In this document: positions 31,394 through 39,958 of the stretch, in pieces
Position numbering within the stretch: position 1 is the stretch's first letter
Layout of the letters: each line of letters begins with the position of its first letter
Source: Catellatospora methionotrophica
GTDB lineage: Bacteria > Actinomycetota > Actinomycetes > Mycobacteriales > Micromonosporaceae
Direction of reading: 5' to 3'
Assembly (NCBI RefSeq): GCF_011297335.1
Contig: NZ_JAAOTJ010000001.1
Span: 806,001 to 870,000, forward strand
Length of the DNA: 64,000 nt
The notes under the pieces: model-generated
Databases searched by the model: none
What the model was told of the DNA's origin: nothing
What the model saw: the letters and a program-made list of their open reading frames with translations, nothing else
Translations under genes and position numbers: made by a program

Positions 31394-32365
31394 TCAGTGA
31401 CCGACCATCGCCTGCGCGAACGCCGACAGCCTCGCGCCCGCCGCCTCGCCGAGCCCGCTCAGCGCCGCGAGCTGCTCGTCGGTGAGCACGACGTCGGCGG
31501 CCGCGACGTTCTCGGCCAGGTGTGTACGGCGTGTCGTACCCGGGATCGCGTGCACGTCGTCGCCCTGCGCGAGCACCCAGGCGATGGCCACCTGGGCAGG
31601 CGTGCACCCGGCCGCCCCGGCGATGTCGCGGATCCGGTCGACCAGGGCCAGGTTGTGATCGAGGTTGCCGTCGGCGAACCGCGGATGGCTCAACCGGTTG
31701 TCGCCCTCGGCCAGGCCCGCCGTCGACCGGATCGCGCCGGTGAGCAGCCCGCGCCCGACCGGGGAGTACGCCACGATCCGGATGCCCAGCTCCCGGCACA
31801 CCGGCCTCACCTCCTCCTCGATGTCACGGCTGAACAGCGAATACTCGATCTGCAGGGCGCTGATCGGGTGCACCGCGTGTGCCCGCCGGATCGTCTGCGC
31901 ACCGACCTCCGACAGCCCGAGGTGGCGTACCTTGCCCTGCTGGACCAGGTCGGCCATCGCCGCGACGGTGTCCTCGATCGGGACCTCGGGATTGCGGCGG
32001 TGCAGGTAGAACAGGTCGATCACGTCGACGCCGAGGCGGCGCAGGGAGTCCTCGCAGGACTGCCGGGCCCAGCCGGGACTGGAGTCGACCCGGTGCACCC
32101 CGCCGTCGCGGCGGATGGCGAACTTGGTGGCGAGGAACACCCGGTCCCGGTTGCCGGGCAGGAAACGCGCCAGCAGCTGCTCGTTGCGGCCGTCGCCGTA
32201 GGACGCCGACGTGTCGAAGTGCGTCACGCCCAGCTCCAGCGCCCGGTGCAGGGTCGCCAGCGACTCATCCTGGTCGGCGGGGCCGTAGTTGGTGCTCATG
32301 CCCATGCAGCCAAGGCCGAGCGCCGGGATCGCCGGGCCGGCCGGGTCAATCAGTCTGTTCAGCAT
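31394..32365 (-). CDS. Aldo/keto reductase (AKR13-like)
   Basis: 323 aa from ATG 32365. NADPH-dependent oxidoreductase fold: GLGCMGMSTNYGPAD start, catalytic Tyr in FDTSASYGDGRNE, Lys in LATKF, His in FYLHRRNP, and NADP-binding AIPGTTRRTHLAEN near the C-terminus. The start lies inside the last 20 bp of the MerR-type gene, so the pair is probably translationally coupled. Substrate unknown; such pairs often act in aldehyde or quinone detoxification controlled by the adjacent regulator. Confidence 0.88.
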   Translation of the reverse strand: MLNRLIDPAGPAIPALGLGCMGMSTNYGPADQDESLATLHRALELGVTHFDTSASYGDGRNEQLLARFLPGNRDRVFLATKFAIRRDGGVHRVDSSPGWARQSCEDSLRRLGVDVIDLFYLHRRNPEVPIEDTVAAMADLVQQGKVRHLGLSEVGAQTIRRAHAVHPISALQIEYSLFSRDIEEEVRPVCRELGIRIVAYSPVGRGLLTGAIRSTAGLAEGDNRLSHPRFADGNLDHNLALVDRIRDIAGAAGCTPAQVAIAWVLAQGDDVHAIPGTTRRTHLAENVAAADVVLTDEQLAALSGLGEAAGARLSAFAQAMVGH

Positions 32366-32726
32366 GCAGGTGCCCCCGATATCTGGTGATCTTCCGGTCG
32401 ATGACGGCCAGGTCGCGCTGCAGCTCGCTGATCTGGCGCAGCACCGTCGTACGGTGCTGTTCCAGCAGCTCCAGACGCTCCCGGCGGTTGTGCGTGCCCG
32501 CGCGGACCAGCGCGACGTAGCGGACCATCTCCCGCACGGGCATGCCGGTCGCGCGCATCTTGGTCAGCAGGTCGAGCCGCTCGACGTCGCGCAGCCGGTA
32601 GCGGCGGCGGCCCGCGTGGTCGCGCGGGATCGGGTCGAGCAGGCCGACCTGCTCGTACCAGCGCAATGTGTACGCCGTCAGTCCGGTCTTGTCCGCGACC
32701 TCGCCGACCGTGAGCCCATCCGCCAT
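32346..32726 (-). CDS. MerR-family transcriptional regulator
   Basis: 126 aa from ATG 32726 (MADGLTVGEVADKTGL). The frame is open upstream to 32777, but the MerR N-terminus fits the later ATG. The winged helix (about 5-75) contains TAYTLRWYEQVGLLDPIPRD and GRRRYRLRDVERL; a coiled-coil dimerisation helix follows (LELLEQHRTTVLRQISELQRDL). No Cys pair for metal or redox sensing is seen in the C-terminus, so it probably senses an organic ligand. It overlaps the aldo/keto reductase by 20 bp and likely controls it. Confidence 0.88.
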   Translation of the reverse strand: MADGLTVGEVADKTGLTAYTLRWYEQVGLLDPIPRDHAGRRRYRLRDVERLDLLTKMRATGMPVREMVRYVALVRAGTHNRRERLELLEQHRTTVLRQISELQRDLAVIDRKITRYRGHLHAEQTD

Positions 32727-32789
32727 GCCGCCCAGCCTCGCAGTTAGAGCACACTCGAAGTCAAGCGGCGTCGTCACGGGATGCGGGTT

Positions 32790-33938
32790 CTAGGCGTGGT
32801 AGCCGTCCAGGCGGGACAGGACGTAGAGCATGATCTCGTCGGTGCCGCCGCCGATCGACCAGACAGGGCTGTCCCGGAAGAAGCGGGCGGTCCACATCTC
32901 CTCCATGTACCCGACGGCTCCGTGAAACTGCAGGCAGGTCGCGGCGATCTCCCGCGCCAGGCGTCCGGCCTGCAGTTTTCCGACCGTCGCGAAACGGTCC
33001 ACGTCCTCGCCGCGCATGTACGCCTCCGCGGCCGCGTAGTTGTACTGCCGCAGCATGTCCAGTCGCGCGCTCAGCTCTGCCAGCGTGAAGCCGAGGTGCT
33101 GGTTGTCGATCAGGGGTCTGCCGAAGGCGTGGCGCACCTTCAGGTAGTCCGCGGTCCTGGTCAGAGCAGTCTCCATGGCGCCGACCGCGATGTAGCCCAG
33201 CGCGAGGCGCTCGTTCTGGAACTGGCTCATCTGCTGGTAGAAGCCCAGGCCGGGCGTACCGATCGTGTTGCTCGCCGGAACTCTCAGGTCGGTGAACGTC
33301 AGTTCCGCGGTGTCGGAGGAGCGCATGCCGAGCTTGTCGAGCCTGCGCTGGACCTGAAAGCCCGGTGTGTCCGTCGGGACGACGATCTGGGACAGGCCGC
33401 CGTAGCCGGGCTCGTCGGACGTGCGGGCCAGCAGGCAGATCCAGTCCGCCTGGGTGCCGTTGGTGACGTAGTGCTTCGAGCCGTTGATCACCCAGTCGTC
33501 GCCGTCGCGCACCGCCCGGGTGCGCAGGGCCGTCACGTCCGAGCCCGCGTCGGGTTCGGTGACCGCGACCGAGCAGACCGCCTCGCCGTTCAGCGCCGGG
33601 ACCAGGTAGCGCTGTTTGAGTTCGTCGCTGCCGAAGTGGTGCAGCGACGGGGTCGCCATGTCTGTCTGGACAGCGATGCCCAGGGCCACTCCCGCCGGTC
33701 CGACGCGGCCGAGCTCCTCGTGCAAAACCACCGTGCAGAGGTGGTCCGCGCCCTGGCCGCCGTATGCCGGGTCGTACTCCAGACCGAGCAGGCCGAGCGC
33801 GGCCATCTTGGCGAACAGTTCGTGTGCGGGGAAGCTGCCGTTCGCCTCCCATGCGACGGTGTACGGCCCGATCTCCTTCTCGGCGAAGTCCCGGACCAGC
33901 CTGCGCAGCATGTGGTGCTCATCGCTGAAGGCGACCAT
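32790..33938 (-). CDS. Acyl-CoA dehydrogenase-like flavoprotein, possibly acting on a carrier-bound amino acid
   Basis: 382 aa from ATG 33938. Typical ACAD fold: N-terminal helices, beta domain (VAVTEPDAGSDVTAL), C-terminal helical domain (RHAFGRPLIDNQHLGFTLAE). The usual Glu in YEGT is GGGT here (near G363-364). A Glu in QNERLALGYI (E243) fits the alternative position used by isovaleryl-CoA dehydrogenase. Last gene of the operon thioesterase - carrier protein - adenylation - monooxygenase - ACAD (22 nt after the monooxygenase stop). ACAD-like proteins in such operons (PltE, RedW, KtzA) oxidise an aminoacyl group held on a carrier protein. That role is inferred from neighbours. Confidence 0.85.
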   Translation of the reverse strand: MVAFSDEHHMLRRLVRDFAEKEIGPYTVAWEANGSFPAHELFAKMAALGLLGLEYDPAYGGQGADHLCTVVLHEELGRVGPAGVALGIAVQTDMATPSLHHFGSDELKQRYLVPALNGEAVCSVAVTEPDAGSDVTALRTRAVRDGDDWVINGSKHYVTNGTQADWICLLARTSDEPGYGGLSQIVVPTDTPGFQVQRRLDKLGMRSSDTAELTFTDLRVPASNTIGTPGLGFYQQMSQFQNERLALGYIAVGAMETALTRTADYLKVRHAFGRPLIDNQHLGFTLAELSARLDMLRQYNYAAAEAYMRGEDVDRFATVGKLQAGRLAREIAATCLQFHGAVGYMEEMWTARFFRDSPVWSIGGGTDEIMLYVLSRLDGYHA

Positions 33939-33960
33939 CTTCCACTCCGGATACTGGTGT

Positions 33961-35151
33961 TCAGAGGCGGGCGAGCAGTTTGGGGGTGTAGAGGGCGTCG
34001 ACGGACACGATCCCGGCGACCATGTCGAGGTAGGTCGCCGTCAGTTCTGGGTCAGACCGCACGATTCGCAGCAGGGCGAGGCGCTGCTCGTTGAACGGAG
34101 CCAGCCGGGCGACGCCGAGCGTGGCCTGGTAGCCGCCGGCCATCGTCGCGTCCCGCTGCCCGGCGAACCGGGCCAGGGCCGCGTCCAGCGCGCAGGGATC
34201 GCCGCCCAGCACGTTTCCTATCTCCCCAGCCAGGCTCTCCACCTGCTGGAACGCGTCACTGATGCCGCGTGCGGTGATGGAGTCCTTGTGATGGCCGGCG
34301 TCACCGACGAGCACCCAGCCGGGTCCGGTCGCCTGCCGGAAGAAGTTCTGCTGGTCGCCGCTGCCGTAAAGGCGCTCGGCGGGCTCGGCGCTGCGCAGCC
34401 GCTCGTACAGGGCGGGCGCGGTGACGCGTATCTGCTCATCGTAGGCACGGCTCGGGTCGGCGCGGATCTGGCCGAAACGGGACTGCGGGGAGTACGCCAG
34501 CACCAGCGTCAGCGCGTCGTTGGTGGGCAGGGCGGCCACCCAGCCGCCGGGCCGCTCGTACAGTTCCACGGCGTCGGTCGGCGCATCGGACCAGTACGTG
34601 TAGTACGCGCAGGTCATCAGCGGGTCCTGGACCTCGACCGGCGCCGCCACCAGCTTGGCGACAGTGGAGCGCATCCCGTCCGCGCCGATCACCAGCCGCG
34701 CGTGTTCGGTGAAGGCCCGGTCCCCGTGCCTGCCCTCGACGCCGACGACCCGGCCCGTGTCGTCGCGCAGCAGGCCGGTCACCCGGCAGTGCTCGCGGAA
34801 CTCGGCACCGGCCGCGACCGCCGCGTCCACCAGCAGCGCGTCCAGGACCCGCCGCCGAGGGGCGTATTTCGCGCGCTGTCCCGCCACGCCGCCGGCGTAG
34901 CCGTCGATGCGGATGTCGGCGACCTCGTAGACGGTTCGCGCCACCGGCGGGCAGCCCGACGCGCGGACGTGCTCCAGCACCCCCCAGCGGGCCAGCGCGG
35001 CGACTCCGGGCTGGTGGAGCAGGTGCGTGGAGAGGGTGTCGGAGCCGTACGCCGACCGGTCGAGCAGGAGCACCCGGTGGCCCGCGCGCGCCAGCAGCAG
35101 CGCGGTCGGCGCACCGGCGCAGCGCGCCCCGACCACGATCGCGTCATACAT
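33961..35151 (-). CDS. FAD-dependent monooxygenase / oxidoreductase
   Basis: 396 aa from ATG 35151, which overlaps the end of the adenylation gene by 8 bp (translational coupling). The FAD-binding Rossmann fold is at the start (AIVVGARCAGAPTALLLARA), followed by the GD motif VLVGDAGHHKDSITARGISD near the C-terminal third. Group A flavin monooxygenase/geranylgeranyl-reductase-like family. The halogenase motif WxWxIP is not present. It could hydroxylate or desaturate the residue held on the carrier protein, or a released product. Confidence 0.85.
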   Translation of the reverse strand: MYDAIVVGARCAGAPTALLLARAGHRVLLLDRSAYGSDTLSTHLLHQPGVAALARWGVLEHVRASGCPPVARTVYEVADIRIDGYAGGVAGQRAKYAPRRRVLDALLVDAAVAAGAEFREHCRVTGLLRDDTGRVVGVEGRHGDRAFTEHARLVIGADGMRSTVAKLVAAPVEVQDPLMTCAYYTYWSDAPTDAVELYERPGGWVAALPTNDALTLVLAYSPQSRFGQIRADPSRAYDEQIRVTAPALYERLRSAEPAERLYGSGDQQNFFRQATGPGWVLVGDAGHHKDSITARGISDAFQQVESLAGEIGNVLGGDPCALDAALARFAGQRDATMAGGYQATLGVARLAPFNEQRLALLRIVRSDPELTATYLDMVAGIVSVDALYTPKLLARL

Positions 35152-37261
35152 GCGGCTTCCTCACCGCGAACGAGTGGGCCGGCCTGGCGTCGGCCGCGAG
35201 CCGCCGCCTGTCGATCTTCCCGGTCGCCGTGATCGGCAGCTGATCGACGACCGCCCAGAGGCCGGGGACCATGTACGAGGGCAGCTCGTCCCGCAGGCGG
35301 TCTCTCAGGTCGACCGGTGTGATCGCCGAACCCGGTGTCAGCCGGACCGCGGCGACGAGCCTCTTGTCGAGGCTGTCGCCGTCGGTGACGGTCACGAACG
35401 CCTCCTCGACCCCGTCCTGGGCGAGCAGCGACGCTCTGATCGCGTGGGGCTCGATCCGGAAGCCGCGGATCTTGACCTGGTCGTCTGCCCGTCCCAGGAA
35501 CTGCAGCCGCCTGGCCGCGTCGATGCGGACCAGGTCACCGGTGCGGTACAGGCGTTCCGGCACGTCCGGCGAGAAGTAGCCGAACACCCGGTCCGTCTCG
35601 GCTTCGTCGTCGACGTATCCGGCGGCCAGGCCGTCGCCGGCGGCGTACAGTTCCCCGACGGCCCCGGGCGTCAGCAGCCTGCCGCGTCGGTCCAGCACGT
35701 AGATCCGGGTACCGGGAACGGGTCTGCCGATGGGGATCGGCCCGTCGATGCTGTCGGGGTCGCGGAGCGAGTGGTACGTCGTGAAGACGGTGTTCTCCGT
35801 AGGGCCGTAGCCGTTCGTGACGACCAGGCCGGGGTTGTTCGTCAGCGCGTTCCTGACGTGTTCGTGGGGCACCACGTCCCCACCGACCAGCAGGTGCCGC
35901 AGGCTCGCCAGGGACGGCCCGGCGAGTTCCTGAACGAGCCCGAACAGCCCGGCGGTGAGCCAGGCGACGGTGATCCGGCGCTCCGCGAGGTGGGCGCCTA
36001 TCTCACTGGGGAACAGCGCGTCCGGTGGGCAGATCTCCAGGGTCGCACCCGTCAGCAGGGTGGCCCATATCTCCAGCGTGGAGGCGTCGAAGGCGAGTGG
36101 CGCCAGCCGGAGGCAGCGCTCGCCGGGGCCCAGCGCCAGATACGGGCTGTCATGGACGAACCGGATCACGCCACGGTGCGGGATCGCGACGCCTTTCGGC
36201 TCGCCGGTCGAGCCCGAGGTGAAGGCGAGGTAGGCCAGCCGGGCCGGGTCGGGCTGGGCCGGGGGTGCCGCCTGGCCGCCGCCCTTCCAGCCGGGCTGCC
36301 ACGCGCTGACCGTCGGGACACCGTAGGGGGCGAGCTGGCCCGCCGCGTCGTCGGTCACGATCGCGGCGGCCGGTGACGCCTTGGCCAGCACCTTCGCGGT
36401 GTGCGACGCGGGCTGGCTCAGATCGACCCCGCAGTAGGTGGCGCCCGTCCAGAGCGTGCCCAGCACGGCCACCACCTCCGCCACCGACCGGGGCACACCG
36501 ACCAGCACCGTGTCGCCTTCGGCGACGCCGGCCGCGCGCAGCAGGTGGGCCTGTTCAGCCGCGGCGACGGCCAGTTCGGCGTACGTCAGCACCGACTCCG
36601 CGTCGCGCACCGCCAACGCGGTGGGCCAGCGGCCGGCGGCCTCGCGAAAGAGCTCGTCCACGGAGGAGTCAGGAAAGACCTGCCCGGTGTCGTTGATCGC
36701 TTCGAGGATCTTCAGCGAGGAGGCGGAGATGCATCGGACATCCGCCAGGGTCACGTCGGCGCTCCCCGCCGTGGAGGCTCTGGCGAGCTGTTCCACCGCC
36801 GCCAGGAAGTCCAGGACGAATCTCTGCGCCTCGCCGTCCTCCCACACGCCTGCCGCGCAGTCGAGGTATCCATCGGTGTGGTTCAGCCGTACAGCGAGGA
36901 GGTGACGCTCGCCGGAGTGCTTCACGTCCAGCGGTGCGTCGACTCCACCGGCGGGATACGCGTGTCGGCCCAGGCTCAGGGTCAGCGATTCGTGTACGCC
37001 ACGGATGAAGGCCTCCGGCGTCAGGTCGTCGTCGATGTCGACGAGCACCGCGACCGGGTCGGGATGACCGACGTCGACCACGACGGCACCGACCCCGGTG
37101 AGCCTGGACAGGGTGAGACAGAACGCGCCCACGAGCAGGCAGGACGGCGACACGTGGAGCGTCTGCGACCGCTGCCGCACTGACGCCGCGATCTCGGCGG
37201 ACAACATGATCGGGTATCGGCTGACGCGAGTGCCGCCATCATGCGGACAACGGGATTCCAT
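35144..37261 (-). CDS. NRPS adenylation protein with an N-terminal condensation-domain remnant
   Basis: 705 aa from ATG 37261, which overlaps the carrier-protein stop (ATGA). The first 190 residues resemble the C-terminal half of a condensation domain (YPIMLSAEIAASVRQR, LLAVRLNHTDGYLDC) with no HHxxxDG motif. The rest is one adenylation domain: A3 FTSGSTGEPKGVAIPH, A5 NGYGPTEN, A7 YRTGDLV, A8 GRADDQVKIRGFRIEP, A10 Lys in TATGKIDRR. By hand alignment to PheA the specificity code reads D-A-L-W-L-G-G-V-F-K, close to valine-type codes. No carrier protein is fused; it should load the free one at 37261-37563. Confidence 0.9.
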   Translation of the reverse strand: MESRCPHDGGTRVSRYPIMLSAEIAASVRQRSQTLHVSPSCLLVGAFCLTLSRLTGVGAVVVDVGHPDPVAVLVDIDDDLTPEAFIRGVHESLTLSLGRHAYPAGGVDAPLDVKHSGERHLLAVRLNHTDGYLDCAAGVWEDGEAQRFVLDFLAAVEQLARASTAGSADVTLADVRCISASSLKILEAINDTGQVFPDSSVDELFREAAGRWPTALAVRDAESVLTYAELAVAAAEQAHLLRAAGVAEGDTVLVGVPRSVAEVVAVLGTLWTGATYCGVDLSQPASHTAKVLAKASPAAAIVTDDAAGQLAPYGVPTVSAWQPGWKGGGQAAPPAQPDPARLAYLAFTSGSTGEPKGVAIPHRGVIRFVHDSPYLALGPGERCLRLAPLAFDASTLEIWATLLTGATLEICPPDALFPSEIGAHLAERRITVAWLTAGLFGLVQELAGPSLASLRHLLVGGDVVPHEHVRNALTNNPGLVVTNGYGPTENTVFTTYHSLRDPDSIDGPIPIGRPVPGTRIYVLDRRGRLLTPGAVGELYAAGDGLAAGYVDDEAETDRVFGYFSPDVPERLYRTGDLVRIDAARRLQFLGRADDQVKIRGFRIEPHAIRASLLAQDGVEEAFVTVTDGDSLDKRLVAAVRLTPGSAITPVDLRDRLRDELPSYMVPGLWAVVDQLPITATGKIDRRRLAADARPAHSFAVRKPHV

Positions 37262-37563
37262 CAGTCCGCCACACGGTCCTTGTCCATCAGCCGGCCGAGC
37301 AGCGCGGCCTGCTTTCTCATCGTGGGAGCCCGGAGGACGTCGACGGCCCTGATCGTGACTCCGGAGGCCTTCTCCATCCTGCCGATGAGAGAGATGAGGA
37401 CGAACGAGTCGCCGCCTGAGTCGAAGAAGCTGGAGTCGATGTCGGGAGTGTCGTAGCCGAGAGTCTGTTGCCAAGCCGAACGGACGAGACTGATGAGCTG
37501 AGCGTGATCCTCGACCCGTACGGTGTCGTCGTGAGAGCTTGTCGCGTCGACCATTGTCTGCAC
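37261..37563 (-). CDS. Free-standing peptidyl carrier protein
   Basis: 100 aa from ATG 37563; the ribosome binding site is not obvious and ATG 37554 is an alternative. The phosphopantetheine site is DSGGDSFVLIS (Ser53), with typical helices around it (LISLVRSAWQQTLG). It would carry the amino acid activated by the adenylation protein. The ATGA overlap with that gene suggests balanced synthesis. Confidence 0.9.
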   Translation of the reverse strand: MQTMVDATSSHDDTVRVEDHAQLISLVRSAWQQTLGYDTPDIDSSFFDSGGDSFVLISLIGRMEKASGVTIRAVDVLRAPTMRKQAALLGRLMDKDRVAD

Positions 37564-37609
37564 ATGCCCAATCGGTTGTCGTTCACTGCGGAGGGTTTTC
37601 CGGGTCGCG

Positions 37610-38413
37610 TCAGGCGACGGTCGTGCCGGTTCTGACGGCGTCCAGCACGTTGCGCATGTCCGCGAGCAGCGCGGGCTCTGCGGATTTGAGGAAGAAGTGC
37701 CCGCCGGGCAGCACCCGGAACCGGAACCCGCCGCGCGTCATGTCCGCCCAGCCCCGCATCTCCTCCGGTGCCAGTTCCGGGTCCTCGTCACCGGCGTACG
37801 CGTAGATCGGGCACGCGAGCGGCGGCCGCGACCCGCCGGAGTAGCCCCCCACCAGGTGGTAGTCGCCGCGGACGGCGGGCAGCACGGCCTCCCGCAACAT
37901 CGGGTCGGCGAAGGCCGCGGCACGGTTCGCGTCCAGGGTCCTGACGTGCGCGATGATGTCCTCGTCAGTGCTGGGGACGGTGCTACGACCGGCCAGCGCG
38001 TGCGGCGGCCGGGTGCCCGACACGCACAGGGCGGCCGGCGGGCTCCCCTGTTCCTGCAGGCGCAGCGCCACCTCGTGCGCCACGGTGGCCCCGAAGCAGT
38101 GCCCGAACAGCACCACCGGTTGCCGTGCCAGTTCGCCGAGCGCGCCGGCGATGTCGTCGGCGAGGGCTTCCAGCCGGGGCGGAATCGGATCGTCGAACCG
38201 CTCCTCCCGGCCCGGATAGCGGACGGCCATCACGCCGATGTCCGGCGGCAACCCCTCCGGCCAGGTGCGATACTCCCCCGCGACAGCACCGGCGTGGGGA
38301 AAGCAGATCACCTTGGTTTCGCCGTCGTCGCTGTCTCGAAAGCGGCGCAACCAGCGCCCGTCCGGCGGTCCCGTCATCGCATGGCCCATTGCTCCGGCAC
38401 TGGTGGTGTCCAT
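37610..38413 (-). CDS. Type II thioesterase with Cys in the nucleophile position
   Basis: 267 aa from ATG 38413, with GGGAGG about 9 nt upstream (a longer frame begins at 38452). Alpha/beta hydrolase of the NRPS/PKS editing thioesterase family: ICFPHAGAVAGEYRTW, VMAVRYPGREER, PIYAYAGDEDPE (Asp), and a His in LPGGHFFL. The nucleophile elbow reads FGHCFGA (C106) where family members have GHSMG. First gene of the operon. It may remove wrong groups from the carrier protein or release its product; the Cys variant may change which acceptor is used. Confidence 0.88.
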   Translation of the reverse strand: MDTTSAGAMGHAMTGPPDGRWLRRFRDSDDGETKVICFPHAGAVAGEYRTWPEGLPPDIGVMAVRYPGREERFDDPIPPRLEALADDIAGALGELARQPVVLFGHCFGATVAHEVALRLQEQGSPPAALCVSGTRPPHALAGRSTVPSTDEDIIAHVRTLDANRAAAFADPMLREAVLPAVRGDYHLVGGYSGGSRPPLACPIYAYAGDEDPELAPEEMRGWADMTRGGFRFRVLPGGHFFLKSAEPALLADMRNVLDAVRTGTTVA

Positions 38414-39041
38414 GCCTGATGTCCTCCCAGGGCTGCCCAGCCGGGCATCCATCGACGCCCGCCGCTATAAGACCCTGGCATCCGGCCCGTGCGCAGCGCA
38501 TCTTCCTAAGTGCTTTCTCGATGCGCTGAAATGCGTTCGTGAGTCGCCCGCGGATGAACCCGCGACAAGCTCAGGACAGCAGCCGTATGGCACGCGGCAA
38601 CGCCTCATTCACCAACGCGCATGGTCCCGTCGACAATCCGCCCCGCTTCCGGTCGCAGGCTGGCCGTCGGCCTCAGGGCACGGTCCTGACCTGGGTGGCG
38701 CCCCGCCAGCATCTCGAACCGGGTGAGCCCGAACAACACCGTCAAGGTGTGGGTATACCGCCAGAGCCCGGCCGCCACGACAGCGAAGTACGGCGGCACC
38801 GGGGCTCAGTACTACGGCGACCAGCTCTACGGAGGCAACGCCACCGTGTGCGTGGTCGGCGAGGTGACCACCCCGTCCGGCACCAAGTACACCAGCACCG
38901 CGCTCTGCGCCTGACCTCGTACACCGCAGCGGTGCCGCCGACCCCGGCACCGCTGCGCGCGCCAGCCGGGTCATCCGGCACCATGGGCACCGATCTTGAG
39001 CGGCCCCGGCTGACGTGTCCGCGCCGGCGAAAGGAGATCGG
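38414..39041. other. Long intergenic region with an orphan coding fragment (38690-38914)
   Basis: 628 bp that should hold the promoter of the thioesterase operon. On the plus strand, frame 38690-38914 reads NTVKVWVYRQSPAATTAK and ends TALCA; GTG 38723 could start a 63-aa product. It looks like the C-terminal end of a small secreted protein but has no signal peptide, since a stop sits at 38687. It is probably a gene remnant. No other structure is obvious. Confidence 0.35.
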
Positions 39042-39827
39042 ATGGGCTCCACCCGCGTCACGGTGTGTCTGCCCGCGCACCGGCGCAACGAGGTCGAGGC
39101 CGCCATCGCGGACGCGCTCGCACCGTTCGAGGCGATGCAGGGCCATCCGGACGAGCGGGATATCTGGGACTCGTGGACCATCCGTGGCGGCAGTGACGGC
39201 TGGGGATTCTGGATCCGCCCCGGAGCAGAGGACGACCCCTGGCTGCTACACGATGCGCCACGGTACGACGGCGAGCCGCTGCCCAGCAGGCAGGGCCGGT
39301 GCGCCGGCGGCCCGGTCGGGCTGCTGAACCTGACCGGGGCACGTGACCACGCCGTCGGCCTGGCGGACGACATGTGTGATCTCTGGGAGCAGCTGTCGGC
39401 GCGGTATGTCCCGCCCCGGCCACTGGAGACCTTCGGCGAGGTCAGTGTCCTCACCCTGTTCGACGACATCGCGGCGCAGCGGCGCGGTTACGAGCTCCAG
39501 CCGATCGTCAAGCAGTTCCTGGCCGTCCATCCGTGGGACCAGCTCGATACGGTGCTGGGCTACCGGGACGACCTGACCCGGCTGTTCGCCAGCGGTCGCG
39601 ATGAGATCCTGGCCACCGCCGCCCTGCTCGCGGGGCAGCGGAGCGACCTGCTCACGCTGGACGGCTGGTGGGTCCAGCGGGACGGCCGGGCGACGCACGG
39701 CAGCTGCGACACCCACGAGAGCTGCACGCATCGTGCCGACATGCCCACTCATCCGGGCGACCTGGTGCCCATCCTGGCCGCACTCCCCGACGACGTGATC
39801 GTCGTCGGTGTGCAGTGCCACACCTGA
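39042..39827 (+). CDS. Protein of unknown function
   Basis: 261 aa from ATG 39042, with AAGGAG 5 nt upstream. No signal peptide or membrane segment. N-terminal beta-alpha unit (RVTVCLPAHRRNEVEAAIAD), then W-rich segments (DIWDSWTIRGGSDGWGFWI) and a C-terminal part with several Cys/His (GSCDTHESCTHRADM). The strong ribosome binding site and coding-like composition support it as real. No family recognised. Confidence 0.75.
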   Translation: MGSTRVTVCLPAHRRNEVEAAIADALAPFEAMQGHPDERDIWDSWTIRGGSDGWGFWIRPGAEDDPWLLHDAPRYDGEPLPSRQGRCAGGPVGLLNLTGARDHAVGLADDMCDLWEQLSARYVPPRPLETFGEVSVLTLFDDIAAQRRGYELQPIVKQFLAVHPWDQLDTVLGYRDDLTRLFASGRDEILATAALLAGQRSDLLTLDGWWVQRDGRATHGSCDTHESCTHRADMPTHPGDLVPILAALPDDVIVVGVQCHT

Positions 39828-39920
39828 CAGCTGAGGCTGACCCGTCTCGGGTCGGCCAGAACGTCCGGAAACGAGTGTCGGCACCGCGTCCACCGGCCAC
39901 CAGTACGCCGGATCTGGGCA

Positions 39921-39952
39921 CCCTGGTGCCGCCCAGACCGGCGGCACCAGGG
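39921..39952. terminator. Hairpin terminator
   Basis: Perfect 13-bp inverted repeat, arms 39921-39933 and 39940-39952, 6-nt loop, between convergent ends at 39827 and 39959. Confidence 0.8.
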
Positions 39953-39958
39953 GATTCG

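Noticed and set aside
33961-35151. Flavin-dependent halogenase
   Set aside because: The FAD domain fits, but the WxWxIP motif is missing.
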